From assembly GCF_016650635.1 (NCBI RefSeq), contig NZ_JAEKFI010000001.1, positions 1,116,001 through 1,180,000 of the forward strand: DNA of 64,000 nt, given 5' to 3'. Source of the DNA: Pseudomonas sp. TH43. GTDB taxonomy: Bacteria > Pseudomonadota > Gammaproteobacteria > Pseudomonadales > Pseudomonadaceae. The notes below the pieces were generated by a model. It was not told the origin of the DNA. It did no database searches and worked only from the letters and a program-made list of their open reading frames with translations. The position numbers were made by a program, and so were the translations under genes. This document shows, one piece after another, positions 58,196 to 64,000 of the stretch. How positions within the stretch are numbered: position 1 is the stretch's first letter; each line of letters starts with the position of its first letter.

Positions 58196-59578
58196 TCAGT
58201 CAGCCAGACGCCAGGTCGTGCCGCCTTTGCCGTCTTCCAGCACCACGCCCATGGCGGTGAGCTGGTCGCGGATGCGGTCGGATTCGGCCCAGTCTTTACC
58301 GGCCCGTGCCGCCAGACGTGCAGCAATCAGCGCGTCCACTTCAGCTGCATCGACACGCCCTTCGGCGCCTGCTTGCAGGAAGTCATCCGCCTCAAGCTGC
58401 AACACACCCAGAACACTCGCCAGCTCTTTCAGACGTGCTGCCAGACCGGCCGCGGCATCGAGATCGCTCTCGCGCAGACGGTTGATCTCACGCACCATCT
58501 CGAACAGCACTGCGCAGGCTTCCGGCGTGCCGAAGTCGTCGTTCATCACCGTGGTGAAACGCTCGACGAACGCTTCGCCGCCCGCCGGCGCGACGCTCGG
58601 CAGGCCTTTCAATGCGTGGTAGAAACGCTCCAGGGCGCCTTTGGCGTCCTTGAGGTTGTCTTCCGAGTAGTTGATCGCGCTGCGGTAGTGGCTCGACACC
58701 AGCAGGTAACGCACGACTTCCGGGTGGTACTTTTCCAGCACGTCGCGAATGGTGAAGAAGTTGTTCAAGGACTTGGACATCTTCTCGCCATTGATACGGA
58801 TCATGCCGCAATGCATCCACGCGTTGGCGTAGGTCTTGCCGGTTGCCGCTTCGCTCTGGGCGATTTCGTTTTCATGGTGCGGGAACTCGAGGTCGCTGCC
58901 GCCGCCATGAATGTCGAAGGTCTCGCCCAAGCAGCAGGTCGACATCACCGAGCACTCGATGTGCCAGCCCGGACGCCCGGCGCCCCATGGCGATTCCCAG
59001 CTCGGCTCGCCCGGCTTGGTGGCTTTCCACAGCACGAAGTCCAGCGGATCCTGCTTGGCTTCGTCGACTTCGATCCGCGCGCCGATGCGCAGGTCTTCGA
59101 TCTTCTTGCGCGACAGCTTGCCGTAGCCCATGAACTTCGCGACGCGGTAGTACACGTCGCCATTGCCCGGGGCGTAGGCGTAACCCTTGTCGATCAAGGT
59201 CTGGATCATGCTCAGCATGCCCGGAATGTGATCAGTGGCACGCGGTTCCATGTCCGGCTTGAGGATATTGAGGCGCGCCTCGTCCTCGTGCATTGCCGTG
59301 ATCATGCGCTCGGTCAGTGCGTCGTACGGCTCGCCGTTTTCGCGGGCGCGATTGATGATCTTGTCTTCAATATCGGTGATGTTGCGCACGTAGGTCAGGT
59401 TGTAACCGCTGAACCGCAACCAGCGGGTCACCAGGTCGAACGCGACCATGCTGCGGCCGTGGCCAATGTGGCAGTAGTCGTACACGGTCATCCCGCAGAC
59501 GTACATGCGCACATTGTTGCCATCGAGCGGCTTGAAGATTTCTTTGCTCTTGGTGAGCGTGTTGTAAATCGTCAGCAC
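58196..59578 (-). CDS. cysS: Cysteinyl-tRNA synthetase
   Basis: Charges tRNA-Cys. 460 residues from the GTG at 59578 ([18 protein letters not shown]), preceded by AAGGAA. Class I motifs: zinc ligand Cys28 in [16 protein letters not shown] at 37-40 and KMSKS in [11 protein letters not shown]. The frame extending to 59620 would overlap the glnS 3' end. Follows glnS by 22 bp, suggesting one operon. Confidence 0.97.
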   Translation of the reverse strand: MLTIYNTLTKSKEIFKPLDGNNVRMYVCGMTVYDYCHIGHGRSMVAFDLVTRWLRFSGYNLTYVRNITDIEDKIINRARENGEPYDALTERMITAMHEDEARLNILKPDMEPRATDHIPGMLSMIQTLIDKGYAYAPGNGDVYYRVAKFMGYGKLSRKKIEDLRIGARIEVDEAKQDPLDFVLWKATKPGEPSWESPWGAGRPGWHIECSVMSTCCLGETFDIHGGGSDLEFPHHENEIAQSEAATGKTYANAWMHCGMIRINGEKMSKSLNNFFTIRDVLEKYHPEVVRYLLVSSHYRSAINYSEDNLKDAKGALERFYHALKGLPSVAPAGGEAFVERFTTVMNDDFGTPEACAVLFEMVREINRLRESDLDAAAGLAARLKELASVLGVLQLEADDFLQAGAEGRVDAAEVDALIAARLAARAGKDWAESDRIRDQLTAMGVVLEDGKGGTTWRLAD

Positions 59579-59600
59579 TTTTAATTTCCTTGACGCTGAA

Positions 59601-61298
<1,698 letters not shown>

Positions 61299-61564
61299 TA
61301 GGATCCTTGACTTACATGTGCGCGGCCGCAGAGGGGGCCAGACAAAACAAAGCCGCTATCATAGCCGATGCTGTCAAGGGGCTGACAGAGCGGGGCCTAT
61401 AAAGGAGCGCATTTAATCGCCGGGATTTGAAAAACAGCCTCGAAATTCGCGCCTGTCACGCTAAACTGCGCACCTTGGCCCATGGGCTGAACAGGTGACG
61501 GGGCGAAATGTCCCATTACCCACGAATTCCTTATAAAACGCTTCATTGAAAAAGAGCACCGATC

Positions 61565-62071
61565 ATGACTCAAGTCAAACTGACCACCAATCATGGCGAC
61601 ATCGTCATCGAACTGAACGCTGAAAAGGCGCCGATCACCGTCGCCAACTTCATCGAATACGTCAAAGCCGGTCACTACGAAAACACCGTTTTCCACCGCG
61701 TCATCGGTAACTTCATGATCCAGGGCGGCGGTTTCGAGCCAGGCATGAAAGAAAAGAAAGACAAGCGCCCAAGCATCCAGAACGAAGCTGACAACGGTCT
61801 TTCCAACGAAAAATACACCGTTGCCATGGCCCGTACCATGGAGCCGCATTCGGCTTCCGCGCAGTTCTTCATCAACGTCGCCGACAACACCTTCCTCAAC
61901 CACAGCGGCAAGAACGTGCAAGGCTGGGGCTACGCAGTGTTCGGTAAAGTGACCGCCGGCACCGACGTTGTCGACAAGATCAAAGGTGTTTCGACCACCA
62001 TGAAGTCCGGCCACCAGGACGTACCAGCAGACGACGTGATCATCGAGAAAGCCGAGATCATCGAAGCGTGA
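61565..62071 (+). CDS. ppiB: Peptidyl-prolyl cis-trans isomerase B (cyclophilin)
   Basis: 168-residue cytoplasmic cyclophilin. [16 protein letters not shown] holds the catalytic Arg-Phe region, and [17 protein letters not shown] the active-site QFFI. No signal peptide. The stop overlaps the lpxH start (GTGA), so they are co-translated. Confidence 0.97.
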   Translation: MTQVKLTTNHGDIVIELNAEKAPITVANFIEYVKAGHYENTVFHRVIGNFMIQGGGFEPGMKEKKDKRPSIQNEADNGLSNEKYTVAMARTMEPHSASAQFFINVADNTFLNHSGKNVQGWGYAVFGKVTAGTDVVDKIKGVSTTMKSGHQDVPADDVIIEKAEIIEA

Positions 62072-62814
62072 TATTGCTGATTTCAGATTTGCATCTGGAA
62101 GAGGAGCGCCCGGACATAACCCGGGCGTTTCTGAATTTGCTCGCCGGACGCGCCCGCTCGGCGAGTGCGTTGTACATTCTCGGCGACTTCTTCGAAGCGT
62201 GGATTGGCGATGACGCCATGACGCCCTTCCAGCGTTCCATCTGCCAGGCCCTGCGCGATTTGAGCGACAGTGGCACGGCGATCTTTCTGATGCACGGCAA
62301 TCGCGACTTCCTGCTCGGCAAGGCTTTCTGCAAAGAAGCCGGCTGTACGCTGTTAAAGGATCCGAGTGTCGTGCAGTTTTACGGCGAACCGGTGTTGTTG
62401 ATGCATGGCGACAGCCTCTGCACCCGCGACGTTGGCTATATGAAGCTGCGGCGCTACCTGCGTAACCCGATCACGCTGTTTATCCTGCGCAACCTGCCGC
62501 TGAGCACGCGCCATAAGCTGGCGCGCAAACTGCGCAGTGAGAGCAAGGCGCAGACGCGGATGAAGGCCAATGACATCGTGGATGTCACGCCCGAAGAGAT
62601 TCCGCGGATCATGCAGGCATTTGGCGTGAAGACGTTGATCCACGGGCACACCCATCGCCCGGCGATTCACAAATTGCAGCTCGGTGAGCAATCGGCGAAG
62701 CGCATCGTGCTGGGTGATTGGGATCGTCAGGGCTGGGCGTTGCAGGTGGATGAGAACGGCTATGCGTTAGCGCCGTTTGATTTTGCGCCGCCACTGGGTT
62801 TGTCGCACGGCTAA
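62068..62814 (+). CDS. lpxH: UDP-2,3-diacylglucosamine diphosphatase LpxH
   Basis: Lipid A pathway: releases UMP to give lipid X at the inner membrane. 248 residues from a GTG overlapping ppiB by 4 bp. Calcineurin-like metal motifs in order: DLHL, GDFFE, GNRD, HGDSL, HGHTH. A TIR-element array begins 8 bp after the stop. Confidence 0.96.
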   Translation: MILLISDLHLEEERPDITRAFLNLLAGRARSASALYILGDFFEAWIGDDAMTPFQRSICQALRDLSDSGTAIFLMHGNRDFLLGKAFCKEAGCTLLKDPSVVQFYGEPVLLMHGDSLCTRDVGYMKLRRYLRNPITLFILRNLPLSTRHKLARKLRSESKAQTRMKANDIVDVTPEEIPRIMQAFGVKTLIHGHTHRPAIHKLQLGEQSAKRIVLGDWDRQGWALQVDENGYALAPFDFAPPLGLSHG

Positions 62815-63447
62815 ATGCTTTACCCCCTCACCCCAGCCCTCTCCCCCAAGGGGGCGAGGGGGAAAGGGAGCCGATCTTCATGCCTTTCAAGACCTGAGTT
62901 CGACTCGATATCTCAGGTCGATGTATCCCGAACATCCACCGCGGTCAGTCCCCTCTCCCCCAGGGTGGCGAGGGGAAAGGGAGCCGATCTTCATGCCTTT
63001 CAAGACCTGAGTTCGACTCGATATCTCAGGTCGATGTATCCCGAACATCCACCGCGGTCAGTCCAGCCCTCTCCCCCAGGGTGGCGAGGGGAAAGGGAGC
63101 CGATCTTCATGCCTTTCAAGACCTGAGTTCGACTCGATATCTCAGGTCGATGTATCCCGAACATCCACCGCGGTCAGTCCCCTCTCCCCCAGGGTGGCGA
63201 GGGGAAAGGGAGCCGATCTTCATGCCTTTCAAGACCTGAGTTCGACTCGATATCTCAGGTCGATGTATCTCGAACATCCACCGCGGTCAGTCCCCTCTCC
63301 CCCAGGGTGGCGAGGGGAAAGGGAGCCGATCTTCATGCCTTTCAAGACCTGAGTTCGACTGAAGTCTGTCAGGTCGATGTATCTCGAACATCCACCGCGG
63401 TCAGTCCCCTCTCCCTCCGGGAGAGGGCTAGTGAGGGGTTTTTGACC
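62815..63447. other. Gap between convergent lpxH and MFS pump gene
   Basis: 633 bp made up almost wholly of the second tandem array. No conventional terminator with a T run was seen, so the G/C-rich hairpins of the array may end both transcripts. Confidence 0.75.
62823..63438. repeat. TIR-bounded element, second type, five tandem ~113-bp units
   Basis: Ends CCCCTCACCCCAGCCCTCTC and GAGAGGGCTAGTGAGGGG. The unit marker GAGCCGATCT recurs at 62868, 62981, 63097, 63210 and 63323 (steps 113, 116, 113, 113). Each unit has a perfect 8-bp stem GACCTGAG/CTCAGGTC and a CCCTCTCCCCCAGGGTGGCG boundary. Same ends as the 57300 array but a different core. Confidence 0.92.
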
Positions 63448-63999
63448 TTAGTGCCCGGAAGCCGCCGGGCCTGCCTTCGCGGCAAACGGCGGTTTCGCCA
63501 GCCACACAATCAGAATCAACCCCATAAAGCCCCAGCCCAGCAACGTGAAGTAATCCACGGTGGAGAGCATGTACGCCTGACTGGTCAGCACATGATCCAG
63601 TTGCGCATACGCCGGATTACTCGCCCCGCCCAACTGGTTCAGCGCCTCTCGCGTCGCCGGTTCATAGGCGCTGATGCTTTCACTCATGTACGCATGATGC
63701 TGATCGGCCCGGCGAATCCAGATCCACGTGGTCAGCGACGCCGCAAAGCTACCGCCCAAGGTCCGCAGAAAAGTCGCAAGCCCGGCGCCGTCAGCGATCT
63801 GGCTAGGCGGCAGATCCGACATCAGGATGCTCAACGTCGGCATGAAGAACAGCGCCACACCAATGCCCATGAACAGCTGCACCAGAGCGATGTGCTGGAA
63901 GTCGACTTCATTGGTGAAACCCGCCCGCATGAAGCAGCTCAGACCAATCGCCAGAAACGCCAGCCCGGCCAGTAGGCGCAGGTCGAACTTGTTCGCGTA
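63448..63999 (-). CDS. DHA2-type MFS multidrug efflux permease, 3' part only
   Basis: About 183 C-terminal residues; the frame stays open to the right edge (YANKFDLRLLAGLAFLAIGL). The EmrB/FarB family is suggested by GIGVALFFMPTLSILMSDLP, LATFLRTLGGSFAASL and the final helix LLGWGFMGLILIVWLAKP. Probably an inner-membrane drug pump working with an EmrA-like adaptor outside the window. The stop is 9 bp from the end of the repeat array. Confidence 0.88.
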   Translation of the reverse strand, partial: YANKFDLRLLAGLAFLAIGLSCFMRAGFTNEVDFQHIALVQLFMGIGVALFFMPTLSILMSDLPPSQIADGAGLATFLRTLGGSFAASLTTWIWIRRADQHHAYMSESISAYEPATREALNQLGGASNPAYAQLDHVLTSQAYMLSTVDYFTLLGWGFMGLILIVWLAKPPFAAKAGPAASGH

Positions 64000-64000
64000 C

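Noticed and set aside
61340..61385. TTGACA and TATGAT upstream of glnS
   Set aside because: The two boxes are only 8 bp apart on the glnS strand, too close for a sigma-70 promoter.
62815..63126. 103-codon frame with repeated KGADLHAFQDLSSTRYL
   Set aside because: Translation of the 113-bp repeat array after lpxH; unit length is not a multiple of three, and frames drift.

Overview
The window comes from a Pseudomonas chromosome, most likely the P. fluorescens group. The evidence is gene order (bpt-infA-clpA-clpS-cspD-icd-idh-nudix-mnmA-hflD-purB), the coexistence of dimeric and monomeric isocitrate dehydrogenases, a fused nuoCD, an OprD-family porin, and many REP/REPIN-type palindromes ('TGTGGGAGCGAGCCTGCTCGCGA' class) between genes. 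Species assignment is inference. No rRNA, CRISPR array, prophage, transposase or RAYT gene was seen, and I recognised no tRNA.

Layout. 1-5.1 kb: N-degron proteolysis (bpt, partial; clpA, clpS) plus infA, with a 1.3-kb repeat-rich gap between infA and clpA. 5.3-9.6 kb: cspD and the divergent isocitrate dehydrogenases icd and idh. 9.8-15.2 kb: Nudix hydrolase, mnmA, hflD, purB, the uL16 hydroxylase gene roxA and a GNAT gene. 15.5-18.1 kb: an orphan mini-secretin and isocitrate lyase aceA. 18.7-33.7 kb: complete complex I operon nuoA-B-CD-E-F-G-H-I-J-K-L-M-N. 33.8-37.5 kb: GNAT gene, a candidate small RNA, OprD-family porin and acyltransferase. 37.7-47.1 kb: heavy-metal resistance block, comprising two tiny secreted 'EGGGDRTF' proteins, the czcCBA RND pump and the divergent czcRS two-component system. 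47.6-55.8 kb: a six-gene ABC importer in glpSTPQUV order with a divergent sigma-54 activator. 56-57.2 kb: MFS transporter. 58.2-62.8 kb: cysS, glnS, ppiB, lpxH. 63.4 kb to end: 3' part of a DHA2-type MFS pump.

How genes work together. Icd/Idh and AceA compete for isocitrate, and complex I reoxidises the NADH of the TCA cycle. Bpt makes N-terminal Leu, which ClpS delivers to ClpA. CzcR probably controls czcCBA and a small secreted protein through a shared 16-bp site placed at the same distance from both. The ABC operon has a near-consensus sigma-54 promoter and two paired TGTTCA sites between it and its divergent activator, plus Hfq/Crc-like CA motifs.

The most interesting non-coding material: (i) a ~300-bp dispersed repeat in three copies between infA and clpA whose hairpins carry compensatory base changes; (ii) a MITE-like element with 22-bp terminal inverted repeats, present as single copies and as two tandem arrays (6 units of ~131 bp; 5 units of ~113 bp); (iii) a REPIN cluster with what looks like a clean REPIN loss inside a tandem duplication; (iv) gene 3' ends that run into repeat elements. 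I found no convincing undescribed multi-gene system. The repeat elements and the asymmetric ABC ATPase pair are the best leads.
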